DNA of 64,000 nt, from positions 1 through 64,000 of the forward strand of contig CACHMT010000001.1 in the NCBI GenBank assembly GCA_902581005.1, read 5' to 3'. Positions 52,743 to 61,367 of this stretch are shown here, one piece after another (the stretch's first letter is position 1; each line of letters starts with the position of its first letter). The notes under the pieces were generated by a model that was not told the DNA's origin, made no database searches, and saw only the letters and a program-made list of their open reading frames with translations. The position numbers and the translations under genes are program-made. The DNA comes from an uncultured Alphaproteobacteria bacterium. GTDB lineage: Bacteria > Pseudomonadota > Alphaproteobacteria > Rhodobacterales > Rhodobacteraceae.

Positions 52743-54029
52743 TTATTTAATTTTTTTACCAGCAATAAATACCGAGTCTATTGCTCGATCATCTCCTAAG
52801 GTCTGAAGGATGAACAGTTCTTCTTCAATCGTTTTACATTTTTCCATTCTATGTCTCATTAAAGGAGTACTTTTACTATTTAAAACTATCAAGTCAGCAC
52901 AGTTTCCGGTCTTGATTGTTCCGATTTGATCCTGAAGTCCAAGACACTCTGCATTACCCATAGTTGACCAAAAGTATGAAGCTAGGGGATTAAGGCTATA
53001 GTTTCCTAATTGCTGAATTTTGTACGCTTCGTCCAGCGTTCTTAACATTGAGAAGGATGTACCGCCTCCTACATCTGTTGCTATTGCGGTTCTTACTCCT
53101 TTCTCTTCTAACTCTTTAAATTTAAATAGCCCACTTCCAAGAAATAGGTTTGATGTTGGGCAATGGACAGCAATAGACTTTGTTTCTTTCATTCTTTCAA
53201 TCTCGTTCATTTCCAAGTGTATAGAATGAGCTAATAATGTTTTGTTCGAGAGCAACTTATATTTGTCATAGATAGATAAGTAATCTTTTTGATCTGGAAA
53301 TAGTTCCAGTGTTGTTTTAATTTCGTCTATATTTTCAGATAAATGCGTTTGCACATAACATGATTGATTTTCAGCACATAAGGTTTGAGAAACTTCCATC
53401 AACTCAGGAGTGGAGGTTATTGCAAATCTAGGTGTTATTGCATATTTGCAACGGCTGACATTATGCCACTTACTAATTATCTCTTTGCTACTTAAATAGC
53501 TTTTATCGGCTTTCTCGAGAACTGTATCTGGCGCATTTCTATCCATCAACACGTTACCAGCAATAACACACATGTTTCTTCTATGCGCTTCCTGAAATAG
53601 ATATTCTACTGAATTAGGGTGCACTGATCCAAATGAAACAGAAGTTGTAATACCATTATGATTTAATAAATCTAAAAATATTTTTGACTCTCTTTCACAA
53701 TGCTTATCATCAACAAATAAGCTTTCGTTTGGGAAAGTATATTTATTCAGCCATTCAAGTAATTTTGTTCCATATGAAGCGATTACCTGTGTTTGGGGGA
53801 AATGATTGTGTAGATCTATGAACCCAGGAAAGATTATTTTAGATCCAAAATCTATTGTTTCAGTATTCTCGTATTTCTTACTAAGTTTGGAATAATCGTC
53901 AACTTCAATGATAATTCCCTTATCATCAAATGTTACTCCTCCTTTTTCTAGATAGATGTAGCTACCAGTATCATTAATATCTTCTGGTTTCCTTAAAAAC
54001 GAAAAAATTCTTCCTTTAAATATTTTCAT
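52743..54029 (-). CDS. guaD: Guanine deaminase
   Basis: A 428-residue amidohydrolase-fold enzyme that deaminates guanine to xanthine. Metal motif 1 is FPGFIDLHNHFPQTQVIASYG, a GuaD-type extended H-N-H-F-P-Q pattern. Others are VQTHLSENIDEI (metal His and catalytic Glu), LLAHSIHLEMNE and IATDVGGGTSFSML (metal Asp). It feeds guanine into the xanthine dehydrogenase pathway encoded alongside. It is transcribed in the same direction as the BMP-type transporter genes, but a terminator lies between it and the binding-protein gene. Confidence 0.95.
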   Translation of the reverse strand: MKIFKGRIFSFLRKPEDINDTGSYIYLEKGGVTFDDKGIIIEVDDYSKLSKKYENTETIDFGSKIIFPGFIDLHNHFPQTQVIASYGTKLLEWLNKYTFPNESLFVDDKHCERESKIFLDLLNHNGITTSVSFGSVHPNSVEYLFQEAHRRNMCVIAGNVLMDRNAPDTVLEKADKSYLSSKEIISKWHNVSRCKYAITPRFAITSTPELMEVSQTLCAENQSCYVQTHLSENIDEIKTTLELFPDQKDYLSIYDKYKLLSNKTLLAHSIHLEMNEIERMKETKSIAVHCPTSNLFLGSGLFKFKELEEKGVRTAIATDVGGGTSFSMLRTLDEAYKIQQLGNYSLNPLASYFWSTMGNAECLGLQDQIGTIKTGNCADLIVLNSKSTPLMRHRMEKCKTIEEELFILQTLGDDRAIDSVFIAGKKIK

Positions 54030-54045
54030 TTTTTACCAAATCTCC

Positions 54046-54074
54046 AAAAAAAAGGCCCTTGGTAGGGCCTTTTT
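54046..54074 (-). terminator. Terminator between the BMP binding-protein gene and guaD
   Basis: AGGCCCT (54053-54059) pairs with AGGGCCT (54064-54070) around a 4-base loop, flanked by an A-run on the left and T-run on the right. Read on the minus strand it ends in eight T residues. It would end transcription from the transporter operon, perhaps partly, before guaD. Confidence 0.85.
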
Positions 54075-54091
54075 CCACTATCAAATTTACC

Positions 54092-55174
54092 TTATTGCGG
54101 GATATCACCCTCAATACCTTCAACATAGAAGTTCATGCCTAGTAAAGTACCCATGTCAGCTGTTTCGCCAGCTTTTAGCCATGGCGAACCATCTTGCTTA
54201 TTGATTGGACCTGTAAAGGAATGAAGTGTTCCCGAAGCAATACCATCTCTGATTTCCATTGCCTCTTTCTTTACACTGTCTGGAATCTTATCGGAAAGAG
54301 GTCCAATAATGACCATGCCCGCTCCAATTCCATCGAAAGTTTGCTCAGCACCCTTCCAAGTTCCGTCCATACCCTGTTTAACCTTTTTTACATAATATGG
54401 AGCCCATCCATTTATAATAGCCGTCAGATGAGCATTAGGGCCAAAGGCACTCATATCGGATGCCTGACCAAAGGCATACACACCCGCTTCTTCAGCGACG
54501 GTCATTATAGCAGAACTATCAACGTGCTGTAATATGACGTCTGCACCCTGGGAAATTAAGGTTTTTGCGGCATCAGCCTCTTTAGCAGGGTCATACCATG
54601 TGAAAATCCAGATAACTTTAAATTCCACATTTGGATTAGCTTTCTTTGCGGCAAGATAAGCAGAATTTATCCCTCTAACAACCTCAGGAATGGGATATGA
54701 TGCGACATATCCAATTGTATTGGATTTGGTCATCTTTCCTGCAATATGTCCTGCCACTGTTCTGCCTTCATAGAACCTCGCACTATAAGTTGACACATTA
54801 TCGGCAGTCATATATCCAGTGGCATGTTCAAATTTTACTTTCGGGAACTTCTTTGCAACATTTAGCACGGGTTCCATGTAACCAAAAGACGTAGCAAAAA
54901 TCATATCTGCCCCAGAGAGAGCCATTTGGGTCATTACGCGTTCAGCGTCAGCACTTTCTGGAACATTTTCTTGGAAGAATGTTTCTACTTTATCTCCGAA
55001 AGCCTCATCCACAGCTTTTCTCCCGACGTCATGTTGATAATTCCAACCGTGGTCCCCTGGAGGACCAATATATATAAAGCCTACTTTATAATCCGCCGCA
55101 ATAGCGATACTTGAAGTAATCACCATTGATATGAATAAAAAAGAAGCTGAAAAATATTTCATAAATTGTCTCAT
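54092..55174 (-). CDS. BMP-family ABC transporter substrate-binding protein
   Basis: A 360-residue periplasmic binding protein of the basic membrane protein (Med/PnrA) family, whose characterised members bind purine nucleosides. The signal peptide spans about residues 1-27 (ends SSIAIAA) without a lipobox cysteine. The family opening KVGFIYIGPPGDHGWNYQHD, the block GADMIFATSFGYMEP and the IISQGADVILQHVDSS-like segment are present. Context with guaD, xdhAB and urate genes supports a purine base or nucleoside ligand. It is the last gene of the ATPase-permease-permease-binding protein run. Confidence 0.93.
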   Translation of the reverse strand: MRQFMKYFSASFLFISMVITSSIAIAADYKVGFIYIGPPGDHGWNYQHDVGRKAVDEAFGDKVETFFQENVPESADAERVMTQMALSGADMIFATSFGYMEPVLNVAKKFPKVKFEHATGYMTADNVSTYSARFYEGRTVAGHIAGKMTKSNTIGYVASYPIPEVVRGINSAYLAAKKANPNVEFKVIWIFTWYDPAKEADAAKTLISQGADVILQHVDSSAIMTVAEEAGVYAFGQASDMSAFGPNAHLTAIINGWAPYYVKKVKQGMDGTWKGAEQTFDGIGAGMVIIGPLSDKIPDSVKKEAMEIRDGIASGTLHSFTGPINKQDGSPWLKAGETADMGTLLGMNFYVEGIEGDIPQ

Positions 55175-55198
55175 ATTCTCTCCATTTTTAAATAAGTG

Positions 55199-56131
55199 TT
55201 ATGTTATCTTCACAAACGATCTACCTAAACATCCCGGAGCTCCCCTATTCCCGCGGAATCTACTCATTGATATTACCACTAAAGCTAATATCGTTGCAAG
55301 ATATGGAGCCATAGATAATAACGCAATGTTTATATTTACCCCAATTGCTTGCAAGTTTAGCTGAAGAATTGTTATACCGCCGAAAATATAGGCTCCTATA
55401 AGTAACCGAAAGGGTCTCCATCCCGAAAATACAACGAGAGCAAGAGCAATCCAGCCTGCCCCAGCCGTCATTCCCTCTGTCCATTGTGGAACTCTCACGA
55501 GTGATAGATATCCTCCTCCAACTCCGGCCATCGCTCCACCAAAAGTAATAGCCAAAAACCGGATAGTTACTACTCTGTAACCTAATGAATGTGCTACATC
55601 ATGATCTTCCCCTACTGATCTGAGGATGAGTCCTGCTCTCATACGATTAAGAAAGTACCAAATGACTAGCACAGATATTAGCGATAGATAAACTATCAAA
55701 TCATGTTGGAAAAACATTGTTCCGAGTACTGGGATTTCACTTATAAAAGGAATTGAAATGGTTGAAATTTGTGGTGATTTTACACCAGTGTAAGGGTGAC
55801 CCATTAGAGCTGCTATTCCCAGCCCAAAAATAGTTAAGGCTAGGCCCGACGCCACCTGATTAGCCTGCATTATCAAAATAATAAATGCGAATAGTAGAGA
55901 AAGAAGTGCTCCCGCCATTGCTGCCGCCATCATCCCAATATAGGCAGACCCAGTTTCTACTCCAACTATGAAACCGGTAACCGCACCTATTATCATCATG
56001 CCTTCAACACCAAGGTTCAAGACACCTGATTTTTCAACAATCAACTCCCCAAGAGCCGCTAGAACAAGCGGTGTTGAGGCCACGATTAAGCTAGCAACCA
56101 AGACAGCGAAATTAATTTCCGAAAGATCCAT
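55199..56131 (-). CDS. ABC transporter permease, purine nucleoside (BMP-linked) type
   Basis: A 310-residue membrane protein of the BPD_transp_2 family, YufQ/NupQ class. The N-terminal block LVLAALGELIVEKSGVLNLG followed by EGMMIIGAVTGF is diagnostic of this permease class. The C-terminal region has MAGVGGGYLSLVRVPQWTEGM and AGWIALALVVFSGWRP. About eight to nine helices are predicted. It forms the channel with the neighbouring permease; the two genes abut with no intervening base. Confidence 0.93.
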   Translation of the reverse strand: MDLSEINFAVLVASLIVASTPLVLAALGELIVEKSGVLNLGVEGMMIIGAVTGFIVGVETGSAYIGMMAAAMAGALLSLLFAFIILIMQANQVASGLALTIFGLGIAALMGHPYTGVKSPQISTISIPFISEIPVLGTMFFQHDLIVYLSLISVLVIWYFLNRMRAGLILRSVGEDHDVAHSLGYRVVTIRFLAITFGGAMAGVGGGYLSLVRVPQWTEGMTAGAGWIALALVVFSGWRPFRLLIGAYIFGGITILQLNLQAIGVNINIALLSMAPYLATILALVVISMSRFRGNRGAPGCLGRSFVKIT

Positions 56132-57211
56132 TTACTTATTTCCTTTGAGTTTTATTTTGTAATGAACAAAGAGATCAAATGAGAGCAAGAAAAATAAAAG
56201 CATTCCCTGGAAAACCTGGATTGCGGCAGCTGGTAAATTAAGCATGAATTGCGTAAGCTCTCCCCCAACATAAGTTAGTGCCATGACTATACCCGCGAAA
56301 AAAATGCCAATAGGGTTTAGCCTGCCAAGAAATGCTACTATTATAGCCGTAAATCCGTAGCCGACATTAAAGTCAATGTTGATCTGTCCCGCAGGTCCAG
56401 CTACTTCCATAATTCCAGCCAAACCAGCTAAACTTCCAGACAAAGTTAAACAAAGAAAGATGAGCTTGTTAGAGTTATCGCCAGAAAAACCTGACGCTTT
56501 TGGGGAATTTCCAAGTAGCTTTATTTTGAACCCCAGGCTGTGCCGAAATAATAGCACGTAGAAAAAAATGACCATCAATAAAGAAAGTAGCACTCCCAGA
56601 TGTATTCCAGTTCCCACAATAATCTCAGCGTTTGAGGCTGATGTGTATTGGTTCAAATTACGAGAACCAGGAAAACCAGCACCATCCGGATTTCTTAAAA
56701 ATCCCAATGATGCAAGAGCTAGAATTTGCTCCGCTACATATACTAGCATTAGAGAAACTAGTATCTCGTTGACTTGAAACTTGACTTTCAAAAAAGCTGG
56801 AATAATTGACCATAAACATCCTCCTATGACACCGATTAGTATCATTGCAGGAAAAATAACAATACTTTCCAACGGATAAAGAGAAAGTGCAAATGATGCA
56901 CCAAATATGGCTCCCATAATGTACTGACCCTCTGCTCCTATATTCCAGACATTTGCTTTGAAGCCAACAGAGAGGCCGAGCGCGATCAAAATCAAAGGAG
57001 CCCCTTTTATAAAAATTTGTGGAATAGAGTATGTTGAAAATGTTTCGCTCATTAAAGGATCCCAAAATATCATTTTTATAGCGGCAAAGGGATCTACTCC
57101 TAGAAAATAAAATAGTATTCCTCCAACTATCATCGTGAGCCCAACGGAAAATAATGGGCCCAGCAAAGAAAGAACCGGAGAAACATTTTCTCTCGGAATT
57201 AGCTTAAACAT
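56132..57211 (-). CDS. ABC transporter permease, purine nucleoside (BMP-linked) type, partner subunit
   Basis: A 359-residue membrane protein of the YufP/NupP class. It has the segment APLILIALGLSVGFKANVWN followed by IGAEGQYIMGAIFG, characteristic of the first permease of BMP-type importers. LAGIMEVAGPAGQI with the following GYGFTAIIVAFLGRLNP is the conserved C-terminal part. About nine helices are predicted. It pairs with the next permease to form a heterodimeric channel. The gene lies 11 bases after the ATPase gene. Confidence 0.93.
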   Translation of the reverse strand: MFKLIPRENVSPVLSLLGPLFSVGLTMIVGGILFYFLGVDPFAAIKMIFWDPLMSETFSTYSIPQIFIKGAPLILIALGLSVGFKANVWNIGAEGQYIMGAIFGASFALSLYPLESIVIFPAMILIGVIGGCLWSIIPAFLKVKFQVNEILVSLMLVYVAEQILALASLGFLRNPDGAGFPGSRNLNQYTSASNAEIIVGTGIHLGVLLSLLMVIFFYVLLFRHSLGFKIKLLGNSPKASGFSGDNSNKLIFLCLTLSGSLAGLAGIMEVAGPAGQINIDFNVGYGFTAIIVAFLGRLNPIGIFFAGIVMALTYVGGELTQFMLNLPAAAIQVFQGMLLFFLLSFDLFVHYKIKLKGNK

Positions 57212-57222
57212 AAAGCATACCT

Positions 57223-58737
57223 CTAATCACTTATACCACCCATTATTGCACCGATTTCGTCTGTTTTTATATCCATAGTGTTGGTCGGTATTGAAAGATT
57301 CCCATTTGTCAAAAAAGCAACCTTATTTGATATTTCAAGGATCTCATCCAAGTCTTGGCTTATTAAAATAATAGCAGCACCTGTATTTGCTATATCAACA
57401 ATTGCCTGTCTTATATTTGCCGCTGAGAGAGCATCTACACCCCATGTAGGTTGGTTTACTATGAATAAGGAAGGTTTTTGCCCAATCTCTCTTCCAACAA
57501 CAAACTTCTGGAGATTACCACCAGACAGTGAAGAAGCAAGCGCACTTACACCAGTGGTCTTTACGTTAAATTTCTCAATTATTTCATTCGTATATGCATT
57601 TAATTCACCAAAATCGATAAAACCCATTTTCTTTTGAAAGCGTTTTTTAGGGTCTGTTATAAGGCTATTATCCAATAAATTGAGATTTCCAACGGCCGCA
57701 TGTCCAAGTCTTTCTTCGGGAGCAAAAGCCAACCCAATTTCTCGCCTTTCTCGAGGATTGAGCATTTCAATATCATTATCCATATATTTGATAGAAACAT
57801 TCCGATCTTTTTTCTCTCCCGTGAGAATTTGCATTAGCTCTTCTTGTCCATTACCCGCAACTCCTCCAATGCCTAGAATTTCGGACTGATAAACTGCAAG
57901 ATCAATATTTTTTAATGTCACTCCAAACTGTGTATCAGGTTTAACTTCATTTATTTTAACCGAAAGAACTTTGTTACTTTTATTTGTTGCCACTGGACGT
58001 TTAGGTTCGAATAATGATTGGCCAACCATTATCTCTCCGAGCTCTCTTGGTGTCATTTTTTTTGGATCATACTCGCCAACTATTGCGCCTTTTCTAAGAA
58101 CAGATGCTGTGTCACATAAATCGGCAATTTCCTTTAACTTGTGTGATATGTAAAGAATAGAAGTACCTTCACTAGCCAATTTTTTCAAAGTCTTAAATAA
58201 GCTCTCACATTCAAATGGTGTGAGAACCGATGTTGGTTCGTCCATAATCAATAGCTTGGGCTTTTGTATCAAAGCACGGATAATTTCAACTCTTTGCCGC
58301 TCTCCAGCTGATAAATCTCCTATGAAAGAGGATAAATTTACTTCTAAGCCATAACTTTCAGATAACGTTATTACACTCGCATGGAGTTCCTTTTCTCCAA
58401 GCTCCTTATCTAATCCCACTACTATATTTTCAAAGGCCGTCAGAGGTTCAAATAACGAAAAGTGTTGAAATACCATACCAACGCCTAAGGCTCTTGCATC
58501 CTTTGGACTCTTTGGGGAATATTCCTTATCTGAAAACGTCATACTACCGGTATCTGGCTGAAGTAACCCATAGATGATTTTTACAAGCGTAGATTTTCCA
58601 GCTCCGTTTTCACCTAATAACGCATGGATTTGGGAAGTTCTTACATTTATAGAAATGTCGTTATTTGCCCTAACATTTCCAAATTCCTTATTTATTGCTC
58701 TGCACTGGAATAAAGTATTTTCAATTTTATTATTCAA
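57223..58737 (-). CDS. ABC transporter ATP-binding protein, two domains, BMP-linked (purine nucleoside) type
   Basis: A 504-residue double ATPase. Domain 1 is complete: GENGAGKST Walker A (about residues 40-48), LSAGERQRVEIIRAL signature and LLIMDEPTSVLTP Walker B. Domain 2 has GVAGNGQEE, LSGGNLQKFVVGREI and LFIVNQPTWGVD, in which Asn-Gln stands where Asp-Glu normally does, so its ATP site lacks the catalytic glutamate. This asymmetry is common in the nucleoside class. It is the first gene of the transporter operon, divergent from the NCS2 permease over about 157 bases. Confidence 0.94.
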   Translation of the reverse strand: MNNKIENTLFQCRAINKEFGNVRANNDISINVRTSQIHALLGENGAGKSTLVKIIYGLLQPDTGSMTFSDKEYSPKSPKDARALGVGMVFQHFSLFEPLTAFENIVVGLDKELGEKELHASVITLSESYGLEVNLSSFIGDLSAGERQRVEIIRALIQKPKLLIMDEPTSVLTPFECESLFKTLKKLASEGTSILYISHKLKEIADLCDTASVLRKGAIVGEYDPKKMTPRELGEIMVGQSLFEPKRPVATNKSNKVLSVKINEVKPDTQFGVTLKNIDLAVYQSEILGIGGVAGNGQEELMQILTGEKKDRNVSIKYMDNDIEMLNPRERREIGLAFAPEERLGHAAVGNLNLLDNSLITDPKKRFQKKMGFIDFGELNAYTNEIIEKFNVKTTGVSALASSLSGGNLQKFVVGREIGQKPSLFIVNQPTWGVDALSAANIRQAIVDIANTGAAIILISQDLDEILEISNKVAFLTNGNLSIPTNTMDIKTDEIGAIMGGISD

Positions 58738-58894
58738 CTTGCGTGTCTTTTAATTAGTAGGGTTTTAGTAGTGTAGGAACTTTGTCACAGTTTAACCACT
58801 GAAAAACTACCGGAGCGTTAAAATATTGCCATGGATACTTAATTAGCATATCTTGTGTCTAGTACTCTATCAACAACAATATAAGGAGAAATTG

Positions 58895-60217
58895 ATGAGT
58901 AATTCAAATATAAATAGTCAATACGCAGATCCAAACATGACACCACCATTAGGAGAAGCTAGCGCCTTGGGACTTCAACATGTCCTTGCTATGTTTGCTT
59001 CTAATGTTACTCCATCGGTAATAGTGGCTGGTGCTGCAGGATTGGCATTTGGAGGAGCAGAGCAGATCTATTTAATTCAAATGGCTATGCTTTTTGCCGG
59101 TATAGCAACACTATTTCAAACTGTCGGTTTTGGACCAGTGGGTGCAAAGCTACCTATCATGCAAGGAACTAGTTTTGCTTTTGTCGGCGTATTAGCAGGT
59201 ATTGCGGCAACCCAAGGTCTATCGGTTGCATTAACATCCTGTATAATAGGAGGTATAATTCACTTTCTACTTGGTGCTGTAATAAAAGACATCAGGTGGC
59301 TATTTCCACCACTAGTTACAGGGCTAGTTATCCTAGCAATTGGGCTTTATTTAATTCCAGTTGCAATCAAGTATGCCGCTGGAGGCGCTGCAAAATTCCA
59401 AATGGAAGCGGAAAGCTTTGGCTCTCTTATGCATTGGAGCGTTGCAGGTGCTGTTGTAATTGTTGCTTTGATATGTAAGTTTTTTGGGAAAGGCTTAATA
59501 TCGAATGCGGCTATATTAATCGGTATAATAGCTGGGTATATCCTTGCGTTTGCGCAAGGAATGGTCAACTTTGCACCCGTAGCGAAAGCCAGTTGGTTTT
59601 CAGGCCTCACACCTTTACCATACGGCTTTGAATTCAGTCTCGGTGCTGTAATCGCAGTTACATTGGTTTGTATCGTTTCAGCGATAGAAACAGTCGGAGA
59701 CACATCAGCAACTACAAAGGCTGGAGCAGGTAGAGAAGCAACCGATGAAGAAATTTCAGGTGCAACATATGCCGATGGACTGGGTAGCGCTGTAGCAGGA
59801 GTTTTTGGAGGGTTACCAAATACCTCATTTAGCCAAAACGTCGGTATAGTAGGTATGACAGGGGTTATGTCTCGTCATGTAGTGACAATTGGAGCAATAG
59901 TGTTGGTTGTCTGTGGCCTGATTCCAAAAATAGGTGCAATTATAGCCTCTATGCCACTTCCAGTATTAGGGGGCGGTGTTATAGTTATGTTCGGAATGGT
60001 GGCAGCAGCCGGCCTAAATGTATTAAGTGAAGTTAAACTTAATAGAAGAAATATGGTTATAATTGCCGTTTCATTAGCTGTAGGGTTAGGCTTGAATTTA
60101 GTACCTTCCGCAGTTCAATATCTTCCAGGTGTAGTAAAAGTGTTAGCTACTTCAGCTGTCGCACCAACAGCTATAGTCGCAGTCATACTTAATTTAGTTT
60201 TACCAGAGGAAGACTAA
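58895..60217 (+). CDS. NCS2 family xanthine/uracil permease
   Basis: A membrane protein of about 440 residues from ATG 58895, which has an AAGGAG site; the frame opens earlier at 58853. It has about 14 helices. The NCS2 signatures are GLQHVLAMFASNVTPSVIVA near the N-terminus, IMQGTSFAFVGVLAG, and the substrate-site block NTSFSQNVGIVGMTGVMSR. The last has the Q/N-V-G-x(5)-G-x-SR pattern of the family. It would import a nucleobase by proton symport; xanthine or uric acid is likely from context. It is next to the BMP-type importer operon. Confidence 0.94.
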   Translation: MSNSNINSQYADPNMTPPLGEASALGLQHVLAMFASNVTPSVIVAGAAGLAFGGAEQIYLIQMAMLFAGIATLFQTVGFGPVGAKLPIMQGTSFAFVGVLAGIAATQGLSVALTSCIIGGIIHFLLGAVIKDIRWLFPPLVTGLVILAIGLYLIPVAIKYAAGGAAKFQMEAESFGSLMHWSVAGAVVIVALICKFFGKGLISNAAILIGIIAGYILAFAQGMVNFAPVAKASWFSGLTPLPYGFEFSLGAVIAVTLVCIVSAIETVGDTSATTKAGAGREATDEEISGATYADGLGSAVAGVFGGLPNTSFSQNVGIVGMTGVMSRHVVTIGAIVLVVCGLIPKIGAIIASMPLPVLGGGVIVMFGMVAAAGLNVLSEVKLNRRNMVIIAVSLAVGLGLNLVPSAVQYLPGVVKVLATSAVAPTAIVAVILNLVLPEED

Positions 60218-60225
60218 AATCAAAA

Positions 60226-60256
60226 AATAAGGGCAGTAGTAAATACTGCCCTTATT
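60226..60256 (+). terminator. Terminator after the NCS2 permease gene
   Basis: AATAAGGGCAGTA (60226-60238) pairs perfectly over 13 bases with TACTGCCCTTATT (60244-60256) around a 5-base loop. The stem's outer A/T pairs provide the T-tract on the plus strand and on the minus strand for the convergent gene. Confidence 0.87.
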
Positions 60257-60286
60257 ACTTAAAAAAATACGTTAGATACTAGCTGA

Positions 60287-60748
60287 TCATTGCTTCCATC
60301 GAGCACTTTCATATCCTTTACCACTGTCAGCTTTAATAGAATTTTCATGGGCCTCCAGTAAAAAATCTAAGTTTAAATCGCAGTTTTTGTAGCCTTCGCT
60401 AATCACATTGAAATACTTTCTAGATGGTGGAGCAATGCCATATTTTCCAACCATAATGTAGGTCATTGCTGTCACCTGAGTGCCATCTAATATGACATCT
60501 AATTCCTTCTTATCGTATAACTGTGGGTAGTCTTCATAAATATCCAGAGCTTTTTCACACTCATCAGTGATTTGAAAAACTCCTACAGGTACACGTTTAC
60601 CTAAATCTTTTTCAATAGTAGCGACCGACTTAAATATTAGTCTCCAGTGTTTTAGCATTGTATTTCCCAGATATCTCGCATCGGGGCACCTGTCCGCCAT
60701 TTGTCGATGGTTTAAATTCGATCCATATGCCAAATATATTTTTGTCAA
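60287..60748 (-). CDS. Gamma-glutamylcyclotransferase-like protein (AIG2/GGCT fold)
   Basis: A 153-residue protein with the fold's opening strand IYLAYGSNLNHRQMADRCPDA, where YGSNL is the substrate-binding loop. The acidic residue expected for catalysis could be in DIYEDYPQLYDKKEL, equivalent to the E in the EGxP-like region. Family members release pyroglutamate from gamma-glutamyl peptides or glutathione. Its position at the edge of the purine island may be incidental, or reflect gamma-glutamyl amide chemistry. It is convergent with the NCS2 gene. Confidence 0.85.
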   Translation of the reverse strand: MTKIYLAYGSNLNHRQMADRCPDARYLGNTMLKHWRLIFKSVATIEKDLGKRVPVGVFQITDECEKALDIYEDYPQLYDKKELDVILDGTQVTAMTYIMVGKYGIAPPSRKYFNVISEGYKNCDLNLDFLLEAHENSIKADSGKGYESARWKQ

Positions 60749-60852
60749 CTATTTCTCCTAATGAAGACATTTATTGGTCTATCATGAATAGGGAATTACG
60801 AGTAGTATTATTACCAACCAATAGTATTTCTTGTTATAAAGGGAGTTCTCTA

Positions 60853-61086
60853 ATGATTGACCAGATGTGGGGTTTATTCCTATATTCCGTAGTAAGCGGC
60901 ATTGGGTTCGATGTATCGCATTCTATTAGTGATCTGAATCGACCCTATCTAACAAAAAATGCATGTGTTGAAGCTGCAAAATCTTTGAATAAAAAACCGA
61001 ATCGTGAAAAGCAAATCGGGCTTGATAGCGGTGTTAGCATCCGTTACGTCTGTCTACTAAAGCCTAGCAATGATCCCTCTACTTAG
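60853..61086 (+). CDS. Small hypothetical protein (77 residues)
   Basis: ATG 60853 has a GGGAG site seven bases upstream. The frame continues upstream to 60658, but that part lies over the GGCT-like gene and is not convincing. The product begins MIDQMWGLFLYSVVSGIG, a weak hydrophobic N-terminus that could be an anchor or poor signal peptide. It contains a Cys in KNACVEAAKSLNKK and another in IRYVCLLKPS. A cysteine-rich repeat pattern of this kind occurs in small exported proteobacterial proteins. No family is assigned. Confidence 0.45.
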   Translation: MIDQMWGLFLYSVVSGIGFDVSHSISDLNRPYLTKNACVEAAKSLNKKPNREKQIGLDSGVSIRYVCLLKPSNDPST

Positions 61087-61367
61087 AAAATTTACTATAA
61101 GAAAAAAAGTAATTTTTCAGATTTTTCAATAAGATAGTGCCTGTGGATAAAATTGTTGATAAAAAAGCTATTGACTTGACCAGTTTATTTAAAGCCTTTT
61201 TTGGAATTTTACTGAGAATCAGTAACAAATTTCTAAGTCATTGATTTAAAATACTTTTTTTATCTAATAAGTCTTTTTGTGAAGATTATTTTTTAAAAAT
61301 ATCTTTTTGAGCATGATTCTAAAACGTCGTGGACAAAACGAATCATGTATTGAAAATATCTTTATTA
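61087..61367. other. AT-rich intergenic region with two DnaA-box-like sites
   Basis: A 281-base gap without a convincing gene. It contains TGTGGATAA at 61142-61150 (a perfect TTATCCACA box on the minus strand) and TGTTGATAA at 61154-61162, one mismatch away, both in the same orientation and 12 bases apart. Long T/A tracts follow. An inverted repeat CATGATTC (61312-61319) / GAATCATG (61340-61347) with a 20-base loop lies near the cysK end, and three GANTC sites occur. An origin or a DnaA-regulated site is possible but unproved. Confidence 0.4.

Noticed and set aside
58738-58894. Purine riboswitch before the NCS2 permease.
   Set aside because: I looked for the conserved core of guanine/adenine riboswitches (TATA, GG, CTAC and pairing helices) and did not find it.
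60658-60852. Upstream half of the frame ending at 61086.
   Set aside because: It runs opposite the 5' part of the GGCT-like gene and has no fitting ribosome site; the downstream ATG at 60853 does.
61312-61347. Inverted repeat CATGATTC / GAATCATG downstream of cysK as a terminator.
   Set aside because: The 20-base loop and short stem are poor for a rho-independent terminator, though a T-rich stretch follows on the minus strand. Left unassigned.
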